64,000 nt of DNA from Buttiauxella sp035271705 (GCF_035271705.1 NZ_DATERI010000123.1:8260-72259), one strand, 5' to 3'; counted from the first letter of the stretch, positions 25,665 to 35,392 are shown. The notes: generated by a model from the letters alone, not told the origin. Numbers and translations: made by a program.

Positions 25665-28277
25665 TTAAGCCAACGCTTTAGAAATCTTCTCGAACAAATC
25701 ACCGGACAGGTTTTCCAACCCTTTCAGTTGTTCCAGTGCCGCACGCATCATTTCCTGACGTTTCGCATCATAACGTTTCAGTCGAATTAACGGCTCAATC
25801 AAACGCGATGCCACCTGCGGATTACGGTGGTTCAACTCGCTGAGCATTTCCACCATAAATTGATAACCGCTGCCATCGAGTGCATGGAAGGCTGACGGGT
25901 TAGCCGCCGCAAATGCGCCAATGAGCGAACGCACGCGGTTGGGGTTACCGAGGCTAAATGAACGGTGGTTCAGCAACTCACGCACGTTGCTCAGCGTGTC
26001 TGCCGCAGGGCTTGTTGCCTGCAAGACAAACCACTTGTCCATCACCAGACCATCCTGATGCCACTTCTCATCAAACGCCGCCAGCAGTTCTGTACGGCAT
26101 GGCAATTGCGCAACTACGCTTGCAGACAAGGCAGCGATAGAATCCGTCATGTTATCGGCACTTTGATACTGATGACGCACCAGCTGTTCAGCAAGCTGTT
26201 GTTCGCCAAAGGCCAGATAACGCAGACAAGTGTTACGCAGTGTCCGTTTACCAATATCCGCATGTTCTACGCGATAAGCATCGAGTTTGTTGGCGTTGTA
26301 AACCGCCAGGAACTCATCCGCCAGTTCGTTTGCCAGGGTGCGCGTTAAGGCTTCATGCACTGCGGCAATCGCCTGCGGATCGATTTTCTGGAACAGTTCA
26401 GCAATTTCGTTTTGCGAAGGAAGCGTCAGAATTTCTGCTGCCAGTGCCGGGTCAATGTTCTCATCCAGCAAAATGGCGCGGAACGCATCGGCCACATGCA
26501 GCGGCAGAGACAATGGCTGCCCTTGCTGGCTGCGGTTGACGTTCAGCTTAATGTAGGTCGCCAGCAGACTTTGCGCGGCATCCCAACGGGAGAAATCGTT
26601 GCGAGCATGGCGCATCAGGAACGTAAGTTGCTGGTCACTCCATTTGTATTCCAGTTTTACAGGTGCCGAGAATTCACGCAGCAACGATGGAACCGGTTGG
26701 AAGTAGACATTATCAAAGACAAATGTCTGCTCTTCCTGAGTCACATTCAACACAGGGTGAATGGGGTGACCATTTCTCTGCAACGGAATAACTTTGCCTT
26801 CGTTGTCATACAGTTCGATGTCGAACGGAATATGTAACGGATGCTTTTCCTGTTGCTCAGCCGTTGGCGGTGTCGCCTGGCTGACGGTCAGCGTGTAGAG
26901 CTCTTTTTCTGGATCGTAGTCGTCATGAACGGTGACGACTGGCGTGCCTGCCTGGCTGTACCAACGGCGGAAATGTGACAGGTCAACATTTGACGCATCT
27001 TCCATCGCTTGCACGAAATCATCACAGGTAGCCGCACTGCCGTCATGACGTTCGAAGTACAGTTGCATGCCTTTCTGGAAGTTTTCTTCGCCCAGTAAAG
27101 TGTGCAGCATACGGATAACTTCAGAACCTTTTTCATACACGGTCAACGTGTAGAAGTTGTTCATTTCAATCACTTTATCCGGGCGAATCGGGTGTGCCAT
27201 CGGGCTTGCGTCTTCGGCAAACTGGGCGGCACGCATGGTGCGCACGTTTTGAATGCGGTTTACCGCGCGTGAACCGAGGTCAGAGCTAAATTCTTGATCA
27301 CGGAAAACAGTCAGGCCTTCTTTCAGGCTCAACTGGAACCAGTCACGGCACGTCACACGGTTGCCGGTCCAGTTGTGGAAGTATTCGTGGCCGATAACAC
27401 GTTCGATATCGAGGTAGTCTTTATCGGTCGCCGTTTGCGCACGCGCCAGGACATATTTGGAGTTAAAGACGTTCAGCCCTTTGTTTTCCATGGCGCCCAT
27501 GTTGAAGAAGTCGACGGCAACAATCATATAAATGTCGAGGTCATACTCGAGACCGAAACGGGTTTCATCCCATTTCATCGATGCTTTCAGCGACGTCATC
27601 GCCCAGCTCGCACGGTCCAGATTGCCACGGTCGACAAACAATTCCAGTGCAACATCGCGGCCTGAACGGGTTTTAAAGGTATCGCGTAGGACGTCAAAAT
27701 CCCCTGCCACCAACGCAAACAGGTAACACGGTTTTGGGAACGGATCTTGCCATTGCACCCAATGACGACCATTTTCCAGTTCGCCCTCAGCAATGCGGTT
27801 GCCGTTGGATAACAGGAATGGATACTGTTTTTTATCGGCAATGATTTTAGTGGTGAAGCGCGCCAGAACGTCTGGTCGGTCGAGATACCAGGTAATGTGG
27901 CGGAAACCTTCAGCTTCACACTGCGTGCAAAGCGCATCACCTGAAAGGTACAGACCTTCCAGCGCTGTATTAGTCGCAGGGCTGATTTCGTTAACAATGG
28001 TCAGCGTGAAGGCTTCAGGCAATGACTCGATGATCAATGCGCCCTCTTCCTGGCGATAATCTTCCCAGGTGGTACCATTTACAGCCACAGACACCAGCGT
28101 CAGGTCTTCGCCATCAAGACGCAGTGGTGCACCTGCCGTGCCCTGGCGGGTAATCTGGCTAATCGCTGTGACCAGGGTTTTTGCGGCATCAAGGTCAAAG
28201 GTCAAATCGATATCGGTAATCGTGTAATCCGGCGCACGGTAGTCGTGGCGATATTTGGCTTGTGGCTGTTGTGTCAT
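25665..28277 (-). CDS. pepN: Aminopeptidase N (M1 family)
   Basis: Main cytosolic aminopeptidase, removing N-terminal residues from peptides. 870 residues, the same length as E. coli PepN. Substrate-binding motif GAMEN near 261-265, zinc site HEYFH near 297-301 with the third ligand Glu in LKEGLTVFRDQEF. The four-domain layout (N-terminal beta, catalytic, beta sandwich, C-terminal helical) is covered in full. Divergent from pncB, with ERIC 4 between them. Confidence 0.97.
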   Translation of the reverse strand: MTQQPQAKYRHDYRAPDYTITDIDLTFDLDAAKTLVTAISQITRQGTAGAPLRLDGEDLTLVSVAVNGTTWEDYRQEEGALIIESLPEAFTLTIVNEISPATNTALEGLYLSGDALCTQCEAEGFRHITWYLDRPDVLARFTTKIIADKKQYPFLLSNGNRIAEGELENGRHWVQWQDPFPKPCYLFALVAGDFDVLRDTFKTRSGRDVALELFVDRGNLDRASWAMTSLKASMKWDETRFGLEYDLDIYMIVAVDFFNMGAMENKGLNVFNSKYVLARAQTATDKDYLDIERVIGHEYFHNWTGNRVTCRDWFQLSLKEGLTVFRDQEFSSDLGSRAVNRIQNVRTMRAAQFAEDASPMAHPIRPDKVIEMNNFYTLTVYEKGSEVIRMLHTLLGEENFQKGMQLYFERHDGSAATCDDFVQAMEDASNVDLSHFRRWYSQAGTPVVTVHDDYDPEKELYTLTVSQATPPTAEQQEKHPLHIPFDIELYDNEGKVIPLQRNGHPIHPVLNVTQEEQTFVFDNVYFQPVPSLLREFSAPVKLEYKWSDQQLTFLMRHARNDFSRWDAAQSLLATYIKLNVNRSQQGQPLSLPLHVADAFRAILLDENIDPALAAEILTLPSQNEIAELFQKIDPQAIAAVHEALTRTLANELADEFLAVYNANKLDAYRVEHADIGKRTLRNTCLRYLAFGEQQLAEQLVRHQYQSADNMTDSIAALSASVVAQLPCRTELLAAFDEKWHQDGLVMDKWFVLQATSPAADTLSNVRELLNHRSFSLGNPNRVRSLIGAFAAANPSAFHALDGSGYQFMVEMLSELNHRNPQVASRLIEPLIRLKRYDAKRQEMMRAALEQLKGLENLSGDLFEKISKALA

Positions 28278-28380
28278 AAAAAACCTTATACATCATCCGT
28301 AAGTTTGCGGAGTTTAGTCTATTCCTGTTGCCCGAATGTTGCCACGCAGAATCTTCAACTTTTGAGGCTAATATCGCCAG

Positions 28381-28504
28381 TATTCCCTAAATAATTCATG
28401 TCGAAGCAAGGCGGCAAGGGAGCAAATTCCCAGGAGCTTACTAAAGTCAGTGACTGGGGTTTGTGAGTGCAGCCAACGCCGCTGCGGCTTGAAGTATGAC
28501 GGGA
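28381..28504 (+). repeat. ERIC element 4 (pepN/pncB intergenic)
   Basis: About 124 bases, TATTCCCTAAATAATTCATG to TTGAAGTATGACGGGA, core GGAGCTTACTAAAGTCAGTG. It divides the 369-base space between the divergent pepN and pncB. The remaining pncB side (28505-28646) has TATACT at 28576-28581 as a possible -10 and an inverted GTTTAATAAAC at 28553-28563; the pepN side shows nothing I can name. Confidence 0.9.
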
Positions 28505-28646
28505 CGGCACAAATTGCCATCGACCACAAAATGCCCGTGTGTTGTGATCCAGGTTTAATAAACAGATAATCAGGGTATACTCCTGCGTCTTTTATCTGCT
28601 TAGCCCTTGATGGAAACGCTCCAGTGAGAGGATGCTGCAACGCGCC

Positions 28647-29849
28647 ATGACACGACACGCTTCCCCGATTTTGCAAACGCTACTGGATACTGACGCCTAT
28701 AAGCTTCATATGCAGCAAGCGGTATTCCACCGTTATCACGACGTGAGCGTCGCGGCCGAGTTCCGTTGCCGCGGTGACGACCTGCTGGGCGTCTATGCTG
28801 ATGCCATCCGTGAACAGGTAGATTTAATGCAACACCTCGTGCTGAATGACGAGGAGTTCTCCTTTTTGGAAACGCTGCCGTTCTTCAAAGCAGATTATCT
28901 CACGTGGCTGCGTACTTTCCGCTACGACCCCACTCAGGTGCACATCAGCAATAACAACGGCCACTTAGATATTCGTCTAACCGGTTCGTGGCTGGAAGTG
29001 ATTATGTGGGAAGTCCCATTGCTGGCCGTGATCAGCGAAGTGGTGCATCAACACCGCTCACCGAGCGTAACCCCACAAATGGCTTTAGCGAGTCTGGAAA
29101 GCAAATTGCTCCAGTTCAAAGAACTGACGACAGATATCGATCTTTCTGCATTCCGCTTGATGGATTTTGGTACCCGTCGCCGTTTCTCGCGTGAAGTTCA
29201 GGAGGCTATCGTCAGCCGTCTGCAACAAGAATCGTGGTTCGTTGGCACCAGTAATTATGACCTGGCCCGTCGCCTGAAATTAACCCCGATGGGCACCCAA
29301 GCTCATGAATGGTTCCAGGCGCATCAACAAATCAGCCCAACTCTTGCCAATAGCCAGCGTGCTGCACTTCAGGCGTGGCTTGATGAATACCCAGATAAGC
29401 TAGGTATCGCGCTGACCGATTGCATCACCATGGATGCCTTCTTACGTGACTTTGACCTCGCGTTTGCCCGCCGTTATCAAGGGCTGCGTCACGATTCTGG
29501 GGATCCGGTTGAATGGGGCGAAAAAGCTATCGCCCATTACGAAAAACTCGGCATCGACCCAAAAACTAAAGTGCTGGTGTTTTCTGATAACCTCGATTTG
29601 CCAAAAGCCATTGAGCTATATCGACATTTCTGCGCCCGGGTCAATTTGAGTTTTGGTATTGGCACCCGTTTGACTTGCGATATTCCACAGGTAAAACCGC
29701 TTAACATTGTGATTAAGCTGGTGGAGTGCAATGGCAAGCCGGTTGCCAAACTGTCTGACAGCCCGGGCAAAACAATTTGCCACGATAAGGCCTTTGTCCA
29801 GGCGCTGCGTAAAGCCTTCGATTTGCCCCTGGTTAAGAAAGCCAGTTAA
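28647..29849 (+). CDS. pncB: Nicotinate phosphoribosyltransferase
   Basis: Makes nicotinate mononucleotide from nicotinate, PRPP and ATP in NAD salvage. 400 residues. N-terminal LLDTDAYKLHMQQAVFHRYH, the autophosphorylated His region LTPMGTQAHEWFQAHQQ, and the PRPP-binding GLRHDSGDPVEWGEKAI are conserved. An ATG 15 bases upstream is in frame, but the later one gives the E. coli length and MTRHASPILQ; the choice between them is not certain, because GAGAGG abuts the upstream ATG. Confidence 0.95.
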   Translation: MTRHASPILQTLLDTDAYKLHMQQAVFHRYHDVSVAAEFRCRGDDLLGVYADAIREQVDLMQHLVLNDEEFSFLETLPFFKADYLTWLRTFRYDPTQVHISNNNGHLDIRLTGSWLEVIMWEVPLLAVISEVVHQHRSPSVTPQMALASLESKLLQFKELTTDIDLSAFRLMDFGTRRRFSREVQEAIVSRLQQESWFVGTSNYDLARRLKLTPMGTQAHEWFQAHQQISPTLANSQRAALQAWLDEYPDKLGIALTDCITMDAFLRDFDLAFARRYQGLRHDSGDPVEWGEKAIAHYEKLGIDPKTKVLVFSDNLDLPKAIELYRHFCARVNLSFGIGTRLTCDIPQVKPLNIVIKLVECNGKPVAKLSDSPGKTICHDKAFVQALRKAFDLPLVKKAS

Positions 29850-29858
29850 TCCTGATAA

Positions 29859-29899
29859 AACCCATGAACAGTATTCATCTTGTTCATGGGTTCCCTTCT
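29859..29899 (+). terminator. pncB terminator
   Basis: AACCCATGAACA (29859-29870) pairs perfectly with TGTTCATGGGTT (29881-29892) around a 10-base loop, followed by CCCTTCTTT. It begins 10 bases after the pncB stop. Confidence 0.85.
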
Positions 29900-29918
29900 T
29901 TATTGTATTTCTTCATCT

Positions 29919-30045
29919 CTATGCGCAAAAGATTTCGAGGTGCAGGAAGGCAGCAAACGAGCAAATCCCCAGGAGCTTACATGAGTAAGTGACAGGGGTG
30001 AGCGAGAGCAGCTAACACACCTGCAACTTGAAAGATTAAGGGGAT
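29919..30045 (+). repeat. ERIC element 5 (pncB/asnS intergenic)
   Basis: About 127 bases, TATGCGCAAAAGATTTCGAG to CTTGAAAGATTAAGGGG, core CCAGGAGCTTACATGAGTAA. Both ends have drifted more than in the other copies. It occupies nearly half of the 301-base pncB/asnS gap, behind the pncB terminator. Downstream, at 30093-30121, a weak hairpin with a long T run precedes asnS. Confidence 0.87.
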
Positions 30046-30150
30046 ATTGATTTTTCTGCTTGTCTGTAGGCTCGCGACAGGTAACATAGATAACCCCCGA
30101 TTGTGGGTATTTATTTTTTTTGTCACTGACCAATTAATAGAGAGAAATAT

Positions 30151-31551
30151 ATGAGCGTTGTGCCTGTAGCCGACGTACTCCAGGGCCGCGTAGCCGTTGA
30201 CCAAGAAGTCACCGTGCGCGGGTGGGTGCGTACTCGAAGAGATTCAAAAGCTGGTATCTCCTTCCTCGCCGTCTATGACGGTTCCTGCTTCTCTCCTGTA
30301 CAGGCCGTCATTAATAATTCTCTGCCTAATTACAATGATGACGTACTGCGCCTGACAACCGGCTGTTCCGTTGTCGTAACGGGTAAAGTTGTAGAGTCTC
30401 TTGGTCAGGGCCAGAGCTTTGAAATCCAGGCAACTGAAGTTGAAGTGACCGGCTGGGTTGATGATCCTGACACTTACCCGATGGCGGCAAAACGCCACAG
30501 CATCGAGTATCTGCGTGAAGTGGCTCACCTGCGCCCGCGCACTAACATGATTGGCGCTGTGGCTCGCGTGCGTCATACCCTGGCTCAAGCGCTGCACCGG
30601 TTCTTCCATGAAAATGGTTATTTCTGGGTCTCCACGCCGCTGATTACTGCGTCAGACACCGAAGGCGCAGGCGAGATGTTCCGCGTTTCTACGCTTGATC
30701 TCGAAAACCTGCCGCGTACTGATGCGGGTAAAATTGATTTCGATAAAGACTTCTTTGGTAAAGAAGCGTTCCTGACCGTATCCGGCCAGTTGAACGGCGA
30801 AACCTATGCGTGTGCGCTGTCCAAGGTTTATACCTTTGGCCCAACCTTCCGTGCTGAAAACTCCAACACCAGCCGTCACCTGGCTGAGTTTTGGATGCTG
30901 GAGCCAGAAGTCGCTTTCGCCAATCTTGACGATGTTGCAGGCCTGGCTGAAGCCATGCTGAAGTATGTCTTCAAAGCCGTGCTTGACGAGCGTATGGATG
31001 ACATGGAGTTCTTCGCTGAGCGCGTTGACAAAGATGCAGTGGAACGTTTACAGCGCTTCATCGAAGCTGACTTTGCGCAGGTTGATTACACCGACGCTGT
31101 TACCATTCTCGAGAATTGTGGTCAGAAGTTCGAGAACCCTGTTTACTGGGGTGTTGACCTGTCTTCTGAGCATGAACGTTATCTTGCCGAGCAACACTTC
31201 AAGGCACCGGTAGTTGTGAAAAACTATCCGAAAGAGATTAAGGCCTTCTATATGCGCCTTAACGAAGACGGTAAAACTGTTGCCGCAATGGACGTGTTAG
31301 CGCCAGGTATTGGTGAAATCATCGGTGGTTCTCAGCGTGAAGAACGTCTGGATGTGCTGGATGCGCGCATGGCTGAGATGGGTCTGAACAAAGAAGACTA
31401 CTGGTGGTATCGTGATCTGCGTCGTTATGGCACCGTTCCTCACTCCGGGTTCGGTCTTGGTTTTGAGCGTCTGATTGCTTATGTAACAGGTGTTCAGAAC
31501 GTTCGTGACGTGATTCCATTCCCACGTACACCACGTAACGCGAACTTCTAA
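30151..31551 (+). CDS. asnS: Asparaginyl-tRNA synthetase
   Basis: Charges tRNA-Asn. 466 residues, class IIb: an N-terminal OB-fold anticodon-binding domain (about 15-105) and the class II core with motif 2 FRAENSNTSRHLAEFWMLEP and motif 3 GFGLGFERLI near the C-terminus. Length equals that of E. coli AsnRS. The ATG at 30151 is preceded by AGAGA. A possible leader hairpin (30093-30108) followed by eight T lies 30 bases upstream; it might be a terminator against read-through or an attenuator, and I cannot decide which. Confidence 0.97.
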   Translation: MSVVPVADVLQGRVAVDQEVTVRGWVRTRRDSKAGISFLAVYDGSCFSPVQAVINNSLPNYNDDVLRLTTGCSVVVTGKVVESLGQGQSFEIQATEVEVTGWVDDPDTYPMAAKRHSIEYLREVAHLRPRTNMIGAVARVRHTLAQALHRFFHENGYFWVSTPLITASDTEGAGEMFRVSTLDLENLPRTDAGKIDFDKDFFGKEAFLTVSGQLNGETYACALSKVYTFGPTFRAENSNTSRHLAEFWMLEPEVAFANLDDVAGLAEAMLKYVFKAVLDERMDDMEFFAERVDKDAVERLQRFIEADFAQVDYTDAVTILENCGQKFENPVYWGVDLSSEHERYLAEQHFKAPVVVKNYPKEIKAFYMRLNEDGKTVAAMDVLAPGIGEIIGGSQREERLDVLDARMAEMGLNKEDYWWYRDLRRYGTVPHSGFGLGFERLIAYVTGVQNVRDVIPFPRTPRNANF

Positions 31552-31567
31552 AACCACACATTTTTCT

Positions 31568-31592
31568 AAGGCCAGCATCGCTGGCCTTTTTT
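31568..31592 (+). terminator. asnS terminator
   Basis: AAGGCCAGC (31568-31576) pairs with GCTGGCCTT (31580-31588) and is followed by TTTT, 16 bases after the asnS stop. Confidence 0.92.
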
Positions 31593-32148
31593 ACATCTGC
31601 CGCGCGAACGTCTTTTTTCTTCAACGAAAGTTAAACAAACGTCAATTTCAACCCCATTTCACAACTACGCCGTTACTAAGTGTGTCTGCGAAACAAGAAA
31701 ACACACAATAACCCTACTTTCTGCTTGCACTCTCAACTCTCATACCGACTTAGCACATTTGAATAAAATTCGCTCAGATATCCAGACATCCAAAAACCAC
31801 TCAAAGAATGTACAAATGTAAGCAAAAAATTCACTCTATTTTTCATAATGCATATTAAAGATAAGTAATTCATATATATAGATTAGAGTTGGTGCTTTTT
31901 TAAGCGAAGCGGTGAATTAGTTTGAGATAGTTCACAAAGTTCCATCAAATACACATTTAGTTACACATACTTTCTTTTGGTTACCAACTCTCGATGTTTG
32001 TAGCACTTTCTGGCTAGCGAAACGGTTTCATGGATGGAAAGATGCCTGACAGACACAGAAAGACACCAAACTCTCATCAATAGTTCCGTACAGAATTATT
32101 GACGGCAGTGGCAGGTGTCACAAAAAAACCTAATGAGGGTAATAAATA
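31593..32148 (+). promoter_or_regulatory. ompF control region: OmpR sites, promoter, MicF-target leader
   Basis: The right part matches the E. coli ompF regulatory region block by block. OmpR-type repeats occupy about 31957-32020 (GGTTACCAACTCTCGATG, TTTGTAGCACTTTC). A -35 candidate TAGCGA (32015-32020) stands 17 bases before the -10 AAAGAT (32038-32043). The leader is then near-identical: GACACCAAACTCTCATCAAT, and TGACGGCAGTGGCAGGTGTC before the GAGGGTAATAAATA ribosome site, the known MicF pairing region. The AT-rich 31620-31950 stretch has no gene and probably holds the distant OmpR and IHF sites, which I did not pin down. Confidence 0.8.
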
Positions 32149-33318
32149 ATGATGAAGCGCAATATTCTGGCAGTGGTAATCCCTGCTCTGCTGGTAGCCG
32201 GTGCAGCAAACGCTGCAGAAATCTATAACAAAAACGGCAACAAACTGGACTTCTACGGCAAAGCTGTAGGCGAGCACGGATGGACTACAAGTGGTGACAA
32301 CACCGGCAACGGTGATTCCACTTACGCTCGTATCGGTTTCAAAGGCGAAACTCAGATCAATGACCAACTGACCGGTTACGGCCAGTGGGAATACAACATG
32401 AACGCCTCCAACCCGGAAGGTGGTCAGGGTACAGCGACTCGTCTGGCATTCGCTGGTATGAAATTTGGTGATGCAGGCTCCCTGGATTACGGCCGTAACT
32501 ATGGCGCAATCTACGACGTAGCGGCTTATACCGATATGCTGGTTTCTTGGGGCGGCGATACTTGGGTTGCTACCGACAACTTCATGAACGGTCGTTCTAA
32601 TGGCCTTCTGACCTACCGTAACAGCAACTTCTTCGGTCTGGTTGATGGCCTGGCATTTGCTCTGCAATACCAGGGTAAAAACGAGCGTAGCAACGTAGTT
32701 GGTGCATTTGTGGATGATAACGGAGTCATCGACTTAGGTCGTGCTGGTAACGGCGCTAAAGCAAATGGCGACGGCTACAGCACCGCTGTAACTTATGACA
32801 TCGGCGAAGGCTTCGGTATTGCTGCTGGTTACGAGTCTGCTAACCGTACTTTCGAACAACGTGCAGCTGCAACTAGCGCTGATTGGGCGAGTGCTGGTGG
32901 TGACCGCGCTGAAGCATGGTCAACTGCTGCTAAATACGATGCGAACAACATCTATGCTGCAATCATGTATGCAGAAACTCTGAACATGACTCGTGAAGCT
33001 GATAGCAACTTCGCTAACAAAACTCAGAACTTCGAAGCTGTAGCTCAGTACCAGTTCGACTTCGGTCTGCGTCCATCCATCGCTTACGTTCAGTCTAAAG
33101 GTAAGGAGCTGAAAGCTCGTGGCGGCGTTGATGGCTTCACCGGCGGTGATGCTGACCTGCAGAAATACGTAGAAGTGGGTACCTGGTACTACTTCAACAA
33201 AAACATGAACGTATACGCTGCGTATAAGTTCAACCTGCTGGACGACAACAGCTACAGCGAAGCTGCTGGTCTGGCAACAGACGACCAGGCTACTGTTGGT
33301 ATCGTTTACCAGTTCTAA
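32149..33318 (+). CDS. ompF: General porin OmpF, with an unusual loop 3
   Basis: Trimeric 16-strand porin for small hydrophilic solutes. 389 residues: signal peptide 1-22 (cut after ANA), mature protein starting AEIYNKNGNKLDFYGKAVGE and ending in the assembly signal VGIVYQF. About 27 residues longer than E. coli OmpF, mostly in surface loops. The name rests on its position between asnS and aspC and its ompF-type leader. The constriction-loop motif, normally PEFGGD, reads VSWGGD (codons at 32541-32558), so the acidic eyelet residue Glu117 is replaced by Ser; the nearby Asp (TDML) is kept. Confidence 0.93.
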   Translation: MMKRNILAVVIPALLVAGAANAAEIYNKNGNKLDFYGKAVGEHGWTTSGDNTGNGDSTYARIGFKGETQINDQLTGYGQWEYNMNASNPEGGQGTATRLAFAGMKFGDAGSLDYGRNYGAIYDVAAYTDMLVSWGGDTWVATDNFMNGRSNGLLTYRNSNFFGLVDGLAFALQYQGKNERSNVVGAFVDDNGVIDLGRAGNGAKANGDGYSTAVTYDIGEGFGIAAGYESANRTFEQRAAATSADWASAGGDRAEAWSTAAKYDANNIYAAIMYAETLNMTREADSNFANKTQNFEAVAQYQFDFGLRPSIAYVQSKGKELKARGGVDGFTGGDADLQKYVEVGTWYYFNKNMNVYAAYKFNLLDDNSYSEAAGLATDDQATVGIVYQF

Positions 33319-33350
33319 TTATCCAGCAACTTTGTTGCCAGGATGGTTTA

Positions 33351-33377
33351 AAAACAGGGCTTCGGCCCTGTTTTTTT
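33351..33377 (+). terminator. ompF terminator
   Basis: AACAGGGC and GCCCTGTT pair around a TTCG loop (33353-33372), followed by a run of T. It begins about 33 bases after the stop. Confidence 0.93.
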
Positions 33378-33506
33378 ATGTCTAAAAAGTCGAAAAAAAT
33401 AACTTGTGACCCGTGCGGTTTCTTTTTATTGCAAACGGTTGGCATTTGCTAAAACAGCAGTTAACCTGAGTGCGTCACTCCCTCGATACCACAATGGAAA
33501 CTCGTC

Positions 33507-34697
33507 ATGTTTGAGAAGATTACCGCTGCTCCAGCTGATCCAATTCTTGGTTTGGCCGATTTGTTTCGCGCCGATGACCGTCTGACTAAAATTAACCTCG
33601 GCATTGGTGTATATAAGGATGAAACAGGCAAAACTCCGGTTTTGACCTGCGTTAAAAAGGCTGAACTGTATCTGCTGGAAAATGAGAATACCAAGAACTA
33701 CCTCGGTATTGACGGTATTCCAGAGTTTGGCAATTGCACCCAAGAATTGCTGTTCGGGAAAAATAATGCGCTGAGTGCGAACAAACGTGCTCGCACGGCA
33801 CAGACCCCTGGTGGGACGGGTGCACTGCGTATTGCCGCTGATTTCATCGCTAAAAACACCACAGCCAAACGTGTGTGGGTGAGCAATCCAAGCTGGCCAA
33901 ACCACAAGAGCGTGTTTAACGCAGCTGGGCTTGAAGTGTGCGAGTATGATTACTATGACGCGCAGAACCACTCTCTGAATTTCGATGGCCTGATTAACAG
34001 CCTACAAGCTGCAGAAGCGGGCGATGTCGTGTTGTTCCATGGTTGCTGCCATAACCCAACCGGTATTGATCCAACGGCTGAGCAGTGGAAAACTCTGGCA
34101 GAGATGTCACTGGCTAAAGGCTGGTTGCCACTGTTTGATTTCGCCTATCAGGGCTTTGCTCGTGGTCTGGAAGAAGATGCTGAAGGCCTTCGCATTTTTG
34201 CTGCAAGCCACCAGGAGCTGATTGTTGCCAGCTCTTATTCCAAGAACTTTGGTCTGTACAATGAGCGCGTAGGTGCTTGTACGCTGGTGGCTGCTGATGC
34301 AGATACCGTGGATCGTGCGTTCAGCCAGATGAAGTCTGTTATTCGTGCCAACTACTCTAACCCACCAGCACACGGTGCCGCAGTTGTTGCGACCATTCTG
34401 AGCAATGACGCGCTGCGTACTCTTTGGGAACAAGAGCTGTCTGACATGCGTCAGCGTATTCACCGTATGCGCCAGTTGTTCGTGAATACCCTGCAAGAGA
34501 AAGGCGCTAACCGCGACTTTAGCTTTATCATTAACCAGAACGGCATGTTCTCGTTCAGCGGCCTGACCAAAGAGCAGGTGCTGCGTTTACGTGAAGAGTT
34601 TGGTGTGTATGCGGTTGCTTCCGGACGTGTGAACGTTGCGGGGATGACGCCGGACAACATGGCTCCACTTTGCGAAGCCATTGTCGCTGTGCTGTAA
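33507..34697 (+). CDS. aspC: Aspartate aminotransferase
   Basis: PLP enzyme interconverting aspartate and 2-oxoglutarate with oxaloacetate and glutamate; it also transaminates aromatic amino acids. 396 residues. The PLP lysine is in SSYSKNFGLYNERVGA, with the conserved CCHNPTGIDPT and the substrate-binding Arg near the C-terminus (VASGRVNVAGM). Length as in E. coli AspC. It is preceded by a 129-base gap after the ompF terminator, in which I see no obvious regulator site. Confidence 0.97.
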   Translation: MFEKITAAPADPILGLADLFRADDRLTKINLGIGVYKDETGKTPVLTCVKKAELYLLENENTKNYLGIDGIPEFGNCTQELLFGKNNALSANKRARTAQTPGGTGALRIAADFIAKNTTAKRVWVSNPSWPNHKSVFNAAGLEVCEYDYYDAQNHSLNFDGLINSLQAAEAGDVVLFHGCCHNPTGIDPTAEQWKTLAEMSLAKGWLPLFDFAYQGFARGLEEDAEGLRIFAASHQELIVASSYSKNFGLYNERVGACTLVAADADTVDRAFSQMKSVIRANYSNPPAHGAAVVATILSNDALRTLWEQELSDMRQRIHRMRQLFVNTLQEKGANRDFSFIINQNGMFSFSGLTKEQVLRLREEFGVYAVASGRVNVAGMTPDNMAPLCEAIVAVL

Positions 34698-34710
34698 GAG
34701 CAAAGCCGAT

Positions 34711-34742
34711 AAAAAAAGAGCCGCTCAATGCGGCTCTTCTTA
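34711..34742. terminator. Bidirectional terminator between aspC and gloC
   Basis: AAGAGCCGC (34716-34724) pairs with GCGGCTCTT (34730-34738) around TCAAT; A run on the left and T-rich sequence on the right. It serves the convergent aspC and gloC. Confidence 0.88.
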
Positions 34743-34744
34743 TT

Positions 34745-35392
34745 TTACCAGACCGGTAATTCGTCTTGCAGGAAGGGATTATGCAGACGCTCGTAGCCCA
34801 AAGTAGACAGCGGGCCGTGGCCTGGAATAAACGTCACATCATCGCCTAGTGGCAACAGTTTACGTTTAATCGAGTCAATAAGTGCTGCGTGGTCGCCACG
34901 TGGGAAATCACTTCGCCCCACTCCACCTTTGAAAATCACATCACCGGAAATCAGTAACTGAGATTGCGCATCAAAGAACACGACATGGCCTGGAGTATGG
35001 CCCGGGCAATGCAGGACTTTTAATGGCACATTTCCCACCGACACATTATCGCCTTCAATCAGCCAACGATCTGGCGTCAGTGGCAAACACTCTTCAAGCC
35101 CAAACATCTGGCTTTGCGCCGGTAAACCTTGTAGCCAAAATTCGTCTTCTTTTTCCGGACCAATAACTGGAACACCGTAATGTTCTGCCAGTTCAGCGGC
35201 GGCTCCAACATGATCAAGGTGACCATGCGTTAGCAGGATCTGTGTGACCATCACGCCTTTCGCCGTGACTTGCTGGATGATTTTTTCAGCTTCGCCGCCA
35301 GGATCAACCACTGCTGCTTGTAGCGTTTCTTCACACCAAACTAATGAACAGTTTTGGGCAAACGCGGTAACCGGAATAATGTGATAGTTCAT
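34745..35392 (-). CDS. gloC: Type II hydroxyacylglutathione hydrolase (GloC, YcbL)
   Basis: Metallo-beta-lactamase-fold thioesterase that hydrolyses S-lactoylglutathione in methylglyoxal detoxification. 215 residues with the metal motif THGHLDHVG (about 55-63), downstream His in HCPGHTPGHVVF, Asp in LLISGDVIF and a C-terminal His in FIPGHGPLS. It lacks the C-terminal glutathione-binding domain of GloB, as expected for this short type. Followed on the same strand by nothing; ycbK is 40 bases upstream. Confidence 0.94.
   Translation of the reverse strand: MNYHIIPVTAFAQNCSLVWCEETLQAAVVDPGGEAEKIIQQVTAKGVMVTQILLTHGHLDHVGAAAELAEHYGVPVIGPEKEDEFWLQGLPAQSQMFGLEECLPLTPDRWLIEGDNVSVGNVPLKVLHCPGHTPGHVVFFDAQSQLLISGDVIFKGGVGRSDFPRGDHAALIDSIKRKLLPLGDDVTFIPGHGPLSTLGYERLHNPFLQDELPVW

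Noticed and set aside
28553..28563. NadR operator in front of pncB
   Set aside because: GTTTAATAAAC is palindromic, but the half-sites do not have the 6-base spacing of the NadR box TGTTTA-N6-TAAACA.
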